A stretch of 64,000 bases of DNA from Hetaerina americana (GCA_022747635.1 JAKTNV010000601.1:36013-100012); one strand, 5' to 3'; shown: positions 41,071-54,080, numbered from the stretch's first letter. Translations and numbers: made by a program. The notes: generated by a model from the letters alone, not told the origin.

Positions 41071-42882
41071 GAGTGTTTAGCATTCAGATCTCCTGCCGCA
41101 ATCGCAGGGATGTTCCCGTTGAAGATTTCCGCCAGCTCTGCCGTGCAAAGCACCGCCTGGGGAGCGATCTAGATGGAGGCCAGGCAAAGCAAGCCCTTAT
41201 CACATTCTAGTTCCATCAGTTTCCGTGGTGGTGAAGGCCGGTAATGGGAGATGCTGTGCACGAAGATGTTTCGCGACCAGAATTGCCATTCCTCCTCCCC
41301 GACTTGTCCTGTCATCTCAAAAAACCTGGAATCCAGGAGCAGTCCATCAGTCCTTCTCTTTCAGGTGAGTTTCTTGGATCAGGGCTATTTCGCATCTTTG
41401 ACGTGCTAGGAATTCAAGAAGCTCCGCTGTTTTCCTCGCCACCGCGCCTCCAGCATTCCAGGACGTAATCACGGCGTTTTACGGCGTCTTGGAGAAGGCT
41501 TATCCATGATGGTTTGTAAGCAGAGTTGGCAGCCGCTGAAGCGTTGCAGAAAGCAATTGGAGAGTCGACTGGAGTGCTGTCGCAATGGTGGCCAGCATAC
41601 CGAGTACACTCAGGAGTGCTTCGCTGCCGGCGTCTTCGCCCTGGCTGTCAGCGGGCGATTCAGATGTGGGCCTTAAAAGGGCCATCGGCGCTCTTTGGAG
41701 ACGACGGCATTCCCGCAAGGGGACAAGGATGGATGCAGCTGTTTCTTCAGAAGACACAGCTGGGTGCGGCAGCGCTGGACAATTAATTCCAAGTCGCTGT
41801 CGTGGCATGGTGCGTTGTGAGGCCAGGTCTTGAGATGTGTCGCTTCCTTGCCAGGCGTTTCTTGTGCCGAGCATAGCAGGCTGCCTTGTTGTGGAATTAG
41901 CAGATGGTGCTGGATTGGTTGGTGTTTTCTGGGATGCTGTAGCTGGAAAGGCAGAAGCTTGTGAGCCTTTTCCGCGGCGTCCACGGTGTTTTTCGCAATG
42001 GTTTTTCGTCTCGGCATTCCTTCTCAGCACGCCATTTTTCGCATTCGGAAGAGTATGCTGCATGGTTGCCGTCGCAGTTAGGACACTTCTCGGCGCCTGA
42101 GCAGGGGCAATCTTGAAGGCAATGGCGTCCAAAGCAGAAGGTACACCTGGGAGAGGCCGAACAGAAGAAACTGCCGTGCCCAAAACGGGAGCAGCGATGG
42201 CACAGCTGGGGGTGTCGATAGAAAAACAGTCGCACCGAAACCACGCAATTTCCGACACTGCGGATAGCCTTTACTGTGGAGATTGGCCAGGATTCGGATG
42301 GAGCGATGGCTATCACGAATATGCCGATTGGCTTCCTCTTTGCGGTGAGTTAGCGACCTCTGCGGGCGTCGATTCATATTGCTTTCAACTCGTTCAGTTG
42401 GTGGTGAGTTGATAAACCTCAAAAGGGAAAGGATGTTGTCTTTTCTTCGCCAACACCCCAAGTGGACATCTGGGCATCCGCCTTGGAGAGTGCTGCTCTC
42501 AGGGATTTGAAATCGTCCATGGTGCTGTGGTCCACAGCTGATTTGCATAGGATTTAACGTATTTCTTGGGGTTCTGTTCAGAATTGTCTTCTGTATCCAT
42601 TTTGTTATTGTTTGGTGCAAGGTTTTCAGTCACAGGAGCGAGCGCTGAGAGGGAATTACTTGTTTCAATCGGCATGAATGGGTCCGCCGAGGTACGTGCG
42701 CATTTCATTGCAGCGTCGCTTAAGGTCGTAAAAGGTCGTCGGACATCGGATTGGGGGGAGCTTTATGCTGTATCCTTGAACAATGGAGCCAATATTTTAA
42801 CGTTCCTTTTAGGTGTTATAAATCTATCTTGGTCAATCGGGGATCCAGGACAGGAGACACCATGCGATGGGACAGCCGCCAT
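41071..42882 (-). pseudogene. Minus-strand R relic: ORF1 and start of ORF2
   Basis: ORF1 starts at ATG 42882 (MAAVPSHGVSCPGSP) and, after frameshifts, encodes IRSVGNCVVSVRLFFYRHPQ, CHRCSRFGHGSFFC, CTFCFGRHCLQDC and CPNCDGNHAAYSSEC, then LGTRNAWQGSDTS. It ends at 41500. ORF2 starts at ATG 41507 (MDKPSPRRR) with an 8-nt overlap (ATGGATAA). After a shift it carries SWNAGG, IALIQETHL and IPAIAAGDLNAKHS, where ILN-4 cuts it at 41071. It is broken in several places. Confidence 0.82.
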
Positions 42883-43213
42883 GGCGCAGGGCCGGGTAGG
42901 GTGAGTTGGGTTTCGATCCACCTTCAAATGCCCTTGAGGCGTAAACAGGAGATGGAAAATGCTTTAATCACATCTAAATCCGCGAATCAGGACCCACGAA
43001 AAGGCTGGATAAGCGCACAGCCATTGAGGCTGGCTGCTGCACGATGATAGAAAGAGAAAATTACCACTTTCTTGGTTCCACCGGCTCCTTGCCGGTTTTC
43101 TTCTTCGCTGCGCAGCGCTTGGCTCTTCAGCGTTGCTTCCTTCGGCAATGCGCGAAGTCGCGAACGACCCCGCCACTATCGTATCATTTAAGGCTGGTTT
43201 CGCGAAGTGTTCC
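42883..43213 (-). other. R leader preceded by the tail of another R copy
   Basis: Non-coding. On the minus strand, 43190-43050 resembles the end of R ORF2 and its 3' UTR at 35172-35290 (TACGATAG, GGCGGGGTC, later GGAGCCGG). The 5' leader of the R relic then follows in the same orientation, so two R copies look joined head to tail. Confidence 0.5.
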
Positions 43214-43824
43214 GGTAGACTACTTGGCTATCGTACCGGTTTGTAGCATGTTTATCCACTGGCAAGAACGCCGGTGAATTGGAGTATAGCGGAAGAGAGA
43301 GACTTGAACAAACGAAAAACTGTTTAAACTAACCATTCCGTGAGGCGGCTCATGATGTAGGAGGAAATGGACAATAGTTTTTAACAATAAGAAAAACAGT
43401 GGGAATGACTGATCGCCGCGGACGGCCGTGAAGTGGCCTGCCTGGTACGACGAGAGAAAAGACCGCGGCGGAGAACAGAAGTTTACTTAGCCTAGAAAAG
43501 CATAATAAAGCCGTGAAGTGGGTACAACTAGGAAGAAATATTATTTAAATAAACAGACATAGGAAAGACTCATAGAAGAGTAATATCTTTAGGCAGTGTG
43601 TACTTTTTTCCGTGGGAGTGTATAATCCCAGATGTTGCGTAAGAGGGGGTTACCAGTTTGCAATAAACGTGCGCGAAATGACATCGCTTGCTTGCGGACA
43701 AATTATGAGACGGAAGGAAGCTTGTGGGGGAGATGGACATCGGCCATCCAGGTCAGTTTGCTCATGCGCAACAGGGCCCGGATGGATTTGTTCCGGGAAA
43801 TTTCCAATTTAGTCCAAATCCACT
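43214..43824 (-). pseudogene. J2 ORF2 C-terminus and 3' UTR
   Basis: On the minus strand 43824-43703 encodes WIWTKLEISRNKSIRALLR and WMADVHLPHKLPSVS, then a stop. This is the end of the J2 RT ORF, continuous with 58043-58705 once ILN-5 and the duplication are removed. The 3' UTR follows to about 43214 with AT-rich sequence and TAGGCAGTGT. Confidence 0.75.
43814..43824 (+). repeat. Target-site duplication of ILN-5 (left)
   Basis: CCAAATCCACT, repeated at 58043-58053 after ILN-5' and also present at 52308-52318 because of the tandem duplication. Confidence 0.93.
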
Positions 43825-44422
43825 CCCCCCGCGGGTAGGGGGATAGAGAATACTCCCGCAGTATCCCTGCTTGTCGTAAGAGGCGACTAAAAGGGCGGGG
43901 AGAAAACCCCGAAAACAAACCCCAAGCCAGCAAGGGATGCGTCCGGACAGTGCTGTGGATCCACTGTCTGTGAGCGGCCATACCATCTGGCCTGCGATCC
44001 GCCCAGGTGTTTGCCGTGCCTGGAGACCCGTAAGGGAGAAAAGGGGATCCTGGAGGGTGAGCTTTCTGGTTCCCAGCAGGGTGTCGGATGCCCTGTATGG
44101 ACCGGGGAGTGATACCCCTCTTCGGCCCCGGATTTCGTGTAAACGGGAGGCCGGGAGCTAGCCACTCCCGGTCAATCGGCTTCCGTCGCGTTTTCGCTCC
44201 GGTGGCGAGTGCCAAGGTTGTGGGGCTCTGCGTAGGGAGGTCGGAGATGTAAGGGTTTTGGTGGGCCCTTGCACCGAAGATCCACCCCGAAACAGACAAC
44301 CACTCCAGAAGCGCTATATCCCTCGAGTTAGCCCTGGCGACCGCTCCGGTTTGGCGGAGCGGCGTCCCAAATGTGTGGCTCCGTGGCGGGTGGGGAGGCC
44401 GAGGGACGAATTATTTATTATT

Positions 44423-45586
44423 ATGGAGGAAAAACCCTTTCCACCACTAAAAAGATCCCGTCCGGACACCGGCGGGGGAGAAAAGTGCATAGGCGCATGT
44501 AAGCGCTATTTAATTATGTCGTGCATAAAGGAAGGTGAAACCTTGAAAAAGGTTTCTCCTTTCTTAATTCGCAGTTTTGTCACAGATTGTGCCTGGGGAC
44601 CCAAAGAGCGTGAAGAAGCTCCGGGATGGTACACTTCTTATAGAGACCCTGAACGATACACAAAGCGATAAACTGCTTGCTATGGGAATGCTCCATGACA
44701 TTCCGATTAAGGTGGAGGTGCACCGCACTCTTAACACCTGTCGGGGAGTCATCAGTCACTACGACCTCCTATACGTGGACATGGAAGAAATCAAGAGAGA
44801 AATGTTCTCTCAGGGAGTGACTGATTGTCGTCGACTCACCACAAGGCGCAACGGAGAAAACGTAAACAGCACCTCCGTGATCTTGACGTTTGCGCGTGAT
44901 AGACTACCCGACAAGGTGTTTGTGGGCTATGAATCGGTACCAGTGAGGCCATTCATCCCAAATCCCGTGCGTTGTTTCAAATGCCAACGGTTCGGCCATG
45001 TCGCGTCGCGCTGCGAGGGTAAGGCCACCTGCCCGCGCTGTGGCAAAGACGCGCACGAGGATAAAGAGTGCTCTTCGGAACCTCTTTGTGTCAATTGCGA
45101 GGGTACACACCCAGTGTACTCTCGTGATTGCCCGAAGATGAAAGAAGAGAGGAAAGTCATGGAGATAAAAACCCTTGAAAAATCCCATATGCGGAAGCGA
45201 GGAGAAAATACAGGGCGCTAATCGCTCCAACTTTCTCCCGGTCCTTTGCTTCCGTTGCAACCACGCAATGTGTAAAGTGTACCATCGCCACGCAGACGGA
45301 GATACCGAAAGAATCCCCAGTTGAAAACACGCAAGTGCCTAAACCCAAAAGGGTGAAGGATGGGAAGAGTAAGGTGGACAAGGAGCCACCTACTCCTGTG
45401 GGCCCTTCAAAGAAGAGCCCACAGAAAACCACCAAGGGGAACACGCCAAAAGGGCGTGAGAATACACCTTCCCCGCCGCCTCCAGTGAAGCCAAAGAAGC
45501 CGGAGGTAATTGAAGAGGACCAGAGTATCTCCGATACTGAGGTCTTCGCAAACGAGTGGAAGAGGAAACATCGCTTCAAGCGATAA
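44423..45586 (+). pseudogene. ILN-5 ORF1, two frame-breaking deletions
   Basis: It starts MEEKPFPPLKRSRPD. The AG of CGCAGAG is missing at about 44574, as in ILN-1 and ILN-4. A second loss at about 45180 (GAAAAATCCC for GAAAAAATCCC) ends the knuckle-bearing frame at 45221 (LEKSHMRKRG). The knuckles themselves are intact, and the Lys/Pro tail is in a third frame (45335-45586). Confidence 0.88.
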
Positions 45587-45668
45587 CCTCAATAGAGTTG
45601 GTCATCTCCCTTTTTAGTCATCCTATTTATTTATATATTTATTTATTTATTTTAACTGAACACTTTAA

Positions 45669-48600
45669 ATGTGTTCCATTCTGCAGTGGAACTGCAATGG
45701 CTTTTATCGGCACAAGGAGGAGCTGGCCATTTTAATCCAAGATTTTAAACCCTCTTGTATTTGTCTCCAAGAGACCCATTTTAAGGCTGAAGTTAAGGGT
45801 ATTTTGAAGGGGTTCACTGTTTTTAGAACGGATGACCTAAGTGGCCAACGAGCCCAAGGGGGAGTAGCAGTTGCGGCCCGTGAGGCCCTTTACACCTCGC
45901 GAGTCCAACTGAACTCTCCATTCCAGGCCGTCGCTGTCACGGTGCACACCCCTGAGAGGATGACGTTATGCAACGTGTATCTGCCAGAGGGTGCACCGGT
46001 GACCCGCCTGAACCTTGAAGCCCTTGTCCACCAGCTTCCTCAGCCGTTCATTTTGATGGGAGATTTTAATGCCCATGATCCTCTCTGGGGAGGGCCAGAA
46101 ACCCAAAGCAACAGGAGAGGTCGAATTTTATCCAACTTTATTGAGGATTTTAACCTGTTTTTATTAAATAGCGGCGAAAAAACCCGCTTTAACAGCTTTA
46201 ATGGGGAATTCTCAGCAATAGATCTTTGTCTATGCTCGAGAAGTCTAGCCCCAAAGCTGAAAATGTCCACCCACAACGATCTCTGTGGGAGTGACCATTT
46301 TCCTCTTCTACTCGTTAAAGAAGACTCTTCGCCCACCATTTCAAAACCTCCGGAAAAGTGGCGTATTAACCGTGCGGACTGGCCACTTTTCAAGCGTACG
46401 TTTACATATAAACACGACGCAAGTTTCGACGCGTTGCACAACGTCGATAAACTAAGTTCAACGCTGTTGGCGGCAGCTACGAAAAGTATCCCTCGTACGT
46501 CCGGGAACATTAATCGAGCTCCTGTCCCTTGGTGGAACGGGGAATGCGACCGGGCGATTCGGGCGAGGAAAAAAGCACTGCATATTTTTAGAAAATATCC
46601 CACGGCAACTAATCTGGCATCGTACCGCCGCCTGAGAGCGCGAGCTCGAAGGGCCGTGAAGGAGGCCAAGAGGGCTTCCTGGATAGAATACGTCTCTACC
46701 ATCAACCATCGCACGCCACTTGGTCAGGTATGGGACAAAGTGAAGAAAATCTCCGGGTCAAAGGGCTCATTTGTCATCTCGCCATTGCTTGTTGCTGGCC
46801 GGGTGGTTAATTCACCTGCCGAAATAAGAAACATATTTGCCAGTCAGTTCGCGGCCAATAGCAGTGACGAGGGCTATACCGCGGACTTTGTGTACAGGAA
46901 GAGGCGATGCGAGAGAGTCCCTCTCAAATTTGGTGCAGGTCCTACACGGGAATATTACAATGAGCCTTTCACGTCCTGGGAGCTTAAATCCGCCATCGAA
47001 GACTCCCATTACACCTCGCCAGGGGCGGACGAAATCCACAACGCATTTCTCCGGAACATTCCGGAAACTGCGATTGGGGAGGTCCTAAATACCCTCAACC
47101 AACTTTGGAACGAGGGCAGTTTTCCAAATGCCTGGCGAGAGTCCATCGTGATACCAATCCCAAAACAGGGCAAGGACCAAAATGACCCGAACAACTACCG
47201 TCCCATATCTCTCACCAGCTGCCTGTGCAAGGTGATGGAACGGATGGTAAACCGACGTCTCATGTGGTGCTTGGAGAGTCGACACCTGCTCTCCGACGCT
47301 CAGTGCGGCTTTCGGCGTGGCAGGTCCACGACAGACCATCTGGTGCGCACTGAGAACTTCATTCAGGAAGCCTTTCTCCACCGTCAACACGTCATAGCAG
47401 TCTTCTTCGACCTGGAGAAGGCCTATGATAGTGTGTGGCGATGGAGAATCCTCAACACGCTCCACAAGTGGGGATTTAGAGGCAACATGGCCCTATTTAT
47501 CAGAAATTTTTTAACTAACCGCCTTTTTAAAGTAAGGACTGGGAAGCACTTATCCCGATCTTTTACACAGGAGAACGGGGTACCCCAGGGTTCAGTACTG
47601 AGCGTGACGTTATTTGCCATCGCCATCAACGACGTGGTGGAATGCATCAATGCCCCGGTGATGGCATCGCTCTATGTGGACGACCTAGCCATATTTTGCC
47701 GGTCGACACGACTGCCAAACGCTTCCAGGCAAGCCCAGGTGACTAAACAAACTGGGAGAGTGGTCGCGAAAGAACGGATTTCGTTTCTCCATGGAGAAAA
47801 CGAAATGCGTGCACTTTCACCGTCTTCGCGGTTACCACGTTACCCCGACCCTAACCCTGTTGGGTAGGATTCTTCCATTTGTGGAGTCCGTCCGCTTTCT
47901 CGGCATGATCCTGGACCAAAAGCTGAACTGGCGGGAGCATATCCGCGTGTTACGCGAGAGGTGTCGCCAAACCCTCAACGTTTTAAAGTTTTTAACTCAC
48001 TCCACTTGGGGAGCAGACCGCACCACCATGCTTTTATTGTACAGAGGCTTGGTGCGATCCAAATTGGACTATGGTTCCATAGTTTATTCCTCAGGACGAG
48101 AGTCTTACTTGAGACCACTCACATGTGTCCACAATGCTGGGATACGGTTGGCCACCGGGGCATTTAGAACAAGCCCAGTCCCAAGCCTACTTGCAGACGC
48201 AGGGGAGCCTCCGTTGGAAACCCGCAGGATGATTTTAATGGGCAACTATGCCTGTAAAATTTTATCAGAGACAATCCACCCTTGTTTTAACATAGTTTTT
48301 AACCAACGGTTTTTAGACTTATTTAACAGGCGGAGAAGGGCAACTAGACCCTTTGCCGTTCGTTTTAATGATTTTATTAATGAGGTAAATTTTACATTTC
48401 CTCAAATATGCCCCGTCTCCTATGCTAAGTATCCGCCTTGGTTAACACCAATGCCGGATATTAAACTCATTGCCAGTGCACGCCGCAAAGCCAAGACGAC
48501 CGATTCCGAATACCAGCAGCTCTTCAGTGCCGTCCTCAGCTCACTTTCTGACTTTGTCCCAGTCTACACCGACGGGTCAAAGTCAGAATCTGCGTGTGCC

Positions 48601-49368
48601 TATGCAGTCGTGTCCCACTACCATGGAGTCGTGAGGAAAAAACTGCACACTTCTTGCAGCATTTTTACAGCCGAGCTGTCAGCCATAAGGACGGCCCTAG
48701 GAGAAATAAAAGAAAGCAATGGCTCTTTCCTCATCTGCACCGACTCGTTGAGCGCCCTAAAATCTTTATCGGTCTTTGCACCTGTGCACCCGATAGTCCA
48801 GGAGATCCATTATACCCTGTTGTCCCTTCAGAGAAAGGGGAACAGGGTCTCCTTTATATGGACTCCTGGTCACGTCGGCATAAGAGGCAACGAAAAAGCT
48901 GACCAGGCAGCGAAGGATGCCCTTCGACAACCCGAGACCGACTCCACCTTGGTCCCAATGGAGGACGTGAAGGCCGCCTTGCGGAACTCGGTCCTGCATC
49001 AGTGGAAGGAGACTTGGCAGTCTCTGCAAAATAATAAACTCAGGGCAATAAAACCGGTCGTTTCACCATGGTCCTCTTCCATCCGGAACATTCGGAGGGA
49101 AGAGGTCATGATTACGCGCCTGAGAATAGGACACTCATCCCTCACTCATTCGTACCTCTTTGCGGAGGTAAAAGAACAGCCCCGCTGCAATGAGTGTTTC
49201 CAACCCCTTACGATAAAACATATCCTGACGGAATGTACAAGATACCAAAGGGCCAGAGACATGTTGAAGATAAGGGGAGACTTAAAAAATATTTTAGGGG
49301 ATGACTCTGGGTCTATTAACCGAGTCCTAAGTTTTTTAAGGTCAACCGGTTTAATGGGGCAGCTTTAG
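45669..49368 (+). pseudogene. ILN-5 ORF2 with a 2-bp deletion after YVDD
   Basis: The first frame (732 aa, to 47867) has the complete endonuclease and the RT through YVDD, then shifts at about 47744 (GTGACTAAAC for GTGACTCTAAAC) into a short unrelated tail. The second frame, open from ATG 47791 to 49368 (525 aa), has the RT end, RNase H and zinc motif. Both frames overlap. QETHFKAEVKG replaces QETHFKAEDKG. Confidence 0.92.
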
Positions 49369-49564
49369 CTTTGGAGCTCATAATTTTAATGCTTTTGATT
49401 TTAGCATTTTCCTTTTTTTTTGTTTATATTATTTATTTATATATTTATTCGTATTTATTTGTTTACTTATTCCTAGTTTAAAAGGAACATAAGTTTTACG
49501 TTATGACAGTGGTGCAAAATGACCATAGCTGTCGACGCACCCTACAAACTCCTAAAACTACTAC

Positions 49565-51376
49565 GAGTGTTTAGCATTCAGATCTCCTGCCGCAATCGCA
49601 GGGATGTTCCCGTTGAAGATTTCCGCCAGCTCTGCCGTGCAAAGCACCGCCTGGGGAGCGATCTAGATGGAGGCCAGGCAAAGCAAGCCCTTATCACATT
49701 CTAGTTCCATCAGTTTCCGTGGTGGTGAAGGCCGGTAATGGGAGATGCTGTGCACGAAGATGTTTCGCGACCAGAATTGCCATTCCTCCTCCCCGACTTG
49801 TCCTGTCATCTCAAAAAACCTGGAATCCAGGAGCAGTCCATCAGTCCTTCTCTTTCAGGTGAGTTTCTTGGATCAGGGCTATTTCGCATCTTTGACGTGC
49901 TAGGAATTCAAGAAGCTCCGCTGTTTTCCTCGCCACCGCGCCTCCAGCATTCCAGGACGTAATCACGGCGTTTTACGGCGTCTTGGAGAAGGCTTATCCA
50001 TGATGGTTTGTAAGCAGAGTTGGCAGCCGCTGAAGCGTTGCAGAAAGCAATTGGAGAGTCGACTGGAGTGCTGTCGCAATGGTGGCCAGCATACCGAGTA
50101 CACTCAGGAGTGCTTCGCTGCCGGCGTCTTCGCCCTGGCTGTCAGCGGGCGATTCAGATGTGGGCCTTAAAAGGGCCATCGGCGCTCTTTGGAGACGACG
50201 GCATTCCCGCAAGGGGACAAGGATGGATGCAGCTGTTTCTTCAGAAGACACAGCTGGGTGCGGCAGCGCTGGACAATTAATTCCAAGTCGCTGTCGTGGC
50301 ATGGTGCGTTGTGAGGCCAGGTCTTGAGATGTGTCGCTTCCTTGCCAGGCGTTTCTTGTGCCGAGCATAGCAGGCTGCCTTGTTGTGGAATTAGCAGATG
50401 GTGCTGGATTGGTTGGTGTTTTCTGGGATGCTGTAGCTGGAAAGGCAGAAGCTTGTGAGCCTTTTCCGCGGCGTCCACGGTGTTTTTCGCAATGGTTTTT
50501 CGTCTCGGCATTCCTTCTCAGCACGCCATTTTTCGCATTCGGAAGAGTATGCTGCATGGTTGCCGTCGCAGTTAGGACACTTCTCGGCGCCTGAGCAGGG
50601 GCAATCTTGAAGGCAATGGCGTCCAAAGCAGAAGGTACACCTGGGAGAGGCCGAACAGAAGAAACTGCCGTGCCCAAAACGGGAGCAGCGATGGCACAGC
50701 TGGGGGTGTCGATAGAAAAACAGTCGCACCGAAACCACGCAATTTCCGACACTGCGGATAGCCTTTACTGTGGAGATTGGCCAGGATTCGGATGGAGCGA
50801 TGGCTATCACGAATATGCCGATTGGCTTCCTCTTTGCGGTGAGTTAGCGACCTCTGCGGGCGTCGATTCATATTGCTTTCAACTCGTTCAGTTGGTGGTG
50901 AGTTGATAAACCTCAAAAGGGAAAGGATGTTGTCTTTTCTTCGCCAACACCCCAAGTGGACATCTGGGCATCCGCCTTGGAGAGTGCTGCTCTCAGGGAT
51001 TTGAAATCGTCCATGGTGCTGTGGTCCACAGCTGATTTGCATAGGATTTAACGTATTTCTTGGGGTTCTGTTCAGAATTGTCTTCTGTATCCATTTTGTT
51101 ATTGTTTGGTGCAAGGTTTTCAGTCACAGGAGCGAGCGCTGAGAGGGAATTACTTGTTTCAATCGGCATGAATGGGTCCGCCGAGGTACGTGCGCATTTC
51201 ATTGCAGCGTCGCTTAAGGTCGTAAAAGGTCGTCGGACATCGGATTGGGGGGAGCTTTATGCTGTATCCTTGAACAATGGAGCCAATATTTTAACGTTCC
51301 TTTTAGGTGTTATAAATCTATCTTGGTCAATCGGGGATCCAGGACAGGAGACACCATGCGATGGGACAGCCGCCAT
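49565..51376 (-). pseudogene. Minus-strand R relic, second copy
   Basis: The +8,494 duplicate of 41071-42882: ORF1 start at 51376, zinc knuckles at about 50810-50560, ORF2 start at 50001 and truncated endonuclease to 49565. Same lesions as the first copy. Confidence 0.82.
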
Positions 51377-52318
51377 GGCGCAGGGCCGGGTAGGGTGAGT
51401 TGGGTTTCGATCCACCTTCAAATGCCCTTGAGGCGTAAACAGGAGATGGAAAATGCTTTAATCACATCTAAATCCGCGAATCAGGACCCACGAAAAGGCT
51501 GGATAAGCGCACAGCCATTGAGGCTGGCTGCTGCACGATGATAGAAAGAGAAAATTACCACTTTCTTGGTTCCACCGGCTCCTTGCCGGTTTTCTTCTTC
51601 GCTGCGCAGCGCTTGGCTCTTCAGCGTTGCTTCCTTCGGCAATGCGCGAAGTCGCGAACGACCCCGCCACTATCGTATCATTTAAGGCTGGTTTCGCGAA
51701 GTGTTCCGGTAGACTACTTGGCTATCGTACCGGTTTGTAGCATGTTTATCCACTGGCAAGAACGCCGGTGAATTGGAGTATAGCGGAAGAGAGAGACTTG
51801 AACAAACGAAAAACTGTTTAAACTAACCATTCCGTGAGGCGGCTCATGATGTAGGAGGAAATGGACAATAGTTTTTAACAATAAGAAAAACAGTGGGAAT
51901 GACTGATCGCCGCGGACGGCCGTGAAGTGGCCTGCCTGGTACGACGAGAGAAAAGACCGCGGCGGAGAACAGAAGTTTACTTAGCCTAGAAAAGCATAAT
52001 AAAGCCGTGAAGTGGGTACAACTAGGAAGAAATATTATTTAAATAAACAGACATAGGAAAGACTCATAGAAGAGTAATATCTTTAGGCAGTGTGTACTTT
52101 TTTCCGTGGGAGTGTATAATCCCAGATGTTGCGTAAGAGGGGGTTACCAGTTTGCAATAAACGTGCGCGAAATGACATCGCTTGCTTGCGGACAAATTAT
52201 GAGACGGAAGGAAGCTTGTGGGGGAGATGGACATCGGCCATCCAGGTCAGTTTGCTCATGCGCAACAGGGCCCGGATGGATTTGTTCCGGGAAATTTCCA
52301 ATTTAGTCCAAATCCACT
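51377..52318 (-). other. R leader/tail and J2 3' end, second copy
   Basis: The duplicate of 42883-43824. It includes the R leader and R tail (to about 51707), then the J2 3' UTR and the last J2 ORF2 codons (52318-52197), and CCAAATCCACT at 52308-52318. Nothing else is seen. Confidence 0.7.
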
Positions 52319-52916
52319 CCCCCCGCGGGTAGGGGGATAGAGAATACTCCCGCAGTATCCCTGCTTGTCGTAAGAGGCGACTAAAAGGGCGGGGAGAAAA
52401 CCCCGAAAACAAACCCCAAGCCAGCAAGGGATGCGTCCGGACAGTGCTGTGGATCCACTGTCTGTGAGCGGCCATACCATCTGGCCTGCGATCCGCCCAG
52501 GTGTTTGCCGTGCCTGGAGACCCGTAAGGGAGAAAAGGGGATCCTGGAGGGTGAGCTTTCTGGTTCCCAGCAGGGTGTCGGATGCCCTGTATGGACCGGG
52601 GAGTGATACCCCTCTTCGGCCCCGGATTTCGTGTAAACGGGAGGCCGGGAGCTAGCCACTCCCGGTCAATCGGCTTCCGTCGCGTTTTCGCTCCGGTGGC
52701 GAGTGCCAAGGTTGTGGGGCTCTGCGTAGGGAGGTCGGAGATGTAAGGGTTTTGGTGGGCCCTTGCACCGAAGATCCACCCCGAAACAGACAACCACTCC
52801 AGAAGCGCTATATCCCTCGAGTTAGCCCTGGCGACCGCTCCGGTTTGGCGGAGCGGCGTCCCAAATGTGTGGCTCCGTGGCGGGTGGGGAGGCCGAGGGA
52901 CGAATTATTTATTATT

Positions 52917-54080
52917 ATGGAGGAAAAACCCTTTCCACCACTAAAAAGATCCCGTCCGGACACCGGCGGGGGAGAAAAGTGCATAGGCGCATGTAAGCGC
53001 TATTTAATTATGTCGTGCATAAAGGAAGGTGAAACCTTGAAAAAGGTTTCTCCTTTCTTAATTCGCAGTTTTGTCACAGATTGTGCCTGGGGACCCAAAG
53101 AGCGTGAAGAAGCTCCGGGATGGTACACTTCTTATAGAGACCCTGAACGATACACAAAGCGATAAACTGCTTGCTATGGGAATGCTCCATGACATTCCGA
53201 TTAAGGTGGAGGTGCACCGCACTCTTAACACCTGTCGGGGAGTCATCAGTCACTACGACCTCCTATACGTGGACATGGAAGAAATCAAGAGAGAAATGTT
53301 CTCTCAGGGAGTGACTGATTGTCGTCGACTCACCACAAGGCGCAACGGAGAAAACGTAAACAGCACCTCCGTGATCTTGACGTTTGCGCGTGATAGACTA
53401 CCCGACAAGGTGTTTGTGGGCTATGAATCGGTACCAGTGAGGCCATTCATCCCAAATCCCGTGCGTTGTTTCAAATGCCAACGGTTCGGCCATGTCGCGT
53501 CGCGCTGCGAGGGTAAGGCCACCTGCCCGCGCTGTGGCAAAGACGCGCACGAGGATAAAGAGTGCTCTTCGGAACCTCTTTGTGTCAATTGCGAGGGTAC
53601 ACACCCAGTGTACTCTCGTGATTGCCCGAAGATGAAAGAAGAGAGGAAAGTCATGGAGATAAAAACCCTTGAAAAATCCCATATGCGGAAGCGAGGAGAA
53701 AATACAGGGCGCTAATCGCTCCAACTTTCTCCCGGTCCTTTGCTTCCGTTGCAACCACGCAATGTGTAAAGTGTACCATCGCCACGCAGACGGAGATACC
53801 GAAAGAATCCCCAGTTGAAAACACGCAAGTGCCTAAACCCAAAAGGGTGAAGGATGGGAAGAGTAAGGTGGACAAGGAGCCACCTACTCCTGTGGGCCCT
53901 TCAAAGAAGAGCCCACAGAAAACCACCAAGGGGAACACGCCAAAAGGGCGTGAGAATACACCTTCCCCGCCGCCTCCAGTGAAGCCAAAGAAGCCGGAGG
54001 TAATTGAAGAGGACCAGAGTATCTCCGATACTGAGGTCTTCGCAAACGAGTGGAAGAGGAAACATCGCTTCAAGCGATAA
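52917..54080 (+). pseudogene. ILN-5' ORF1, frameshifted
   Basis: Identical lesions to ILN-5 ORF1: AG missing at about 53068, and the frame lost again at about 53674 after KTLEK. Zinc knuckles intact. Confidence 0.88.

Larger units (their letters stand above)
40854..49347 (+). repeat. 8,494-bp tandem duplication, unit 1
   Basis: It runs from the 3' end of ILN-4 through the minus-strand R relic and the J2 3' region to the end of ILN-5 ORF2. Every reading frame recurs at +8,494 with the same translation. The breakpoint lies in the 56-bp stretch 40854-40909, which is identical at 49348-49403 and 57842-57897. Confidence 0.9.
43825..49564 (+). mobile_element. ILN-5, I-superfamily LINE with recombinant 3' end
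   Basis: The body is of the ILN-2/ILN-3 type up to the end of ORF2, but the 3' UTR (49404-49564) is the ILN-4 version and is followed by the same R relic as ILN-4. It is therefore a hybrid made by the tandem duplication. ORF1 has two deletions and ORF2 one, so it is inactive. Confidence 0.93.

Noticed and set aside
47791..49368. Separate RNase H gene downstream of a 732-aa RT in ILN-5
   Set aside because: It is the remainder of ORF2 after a 2-bp deletion; ILN-3 and ILN-4 have one uninterrupted 1,233-aa ORF.
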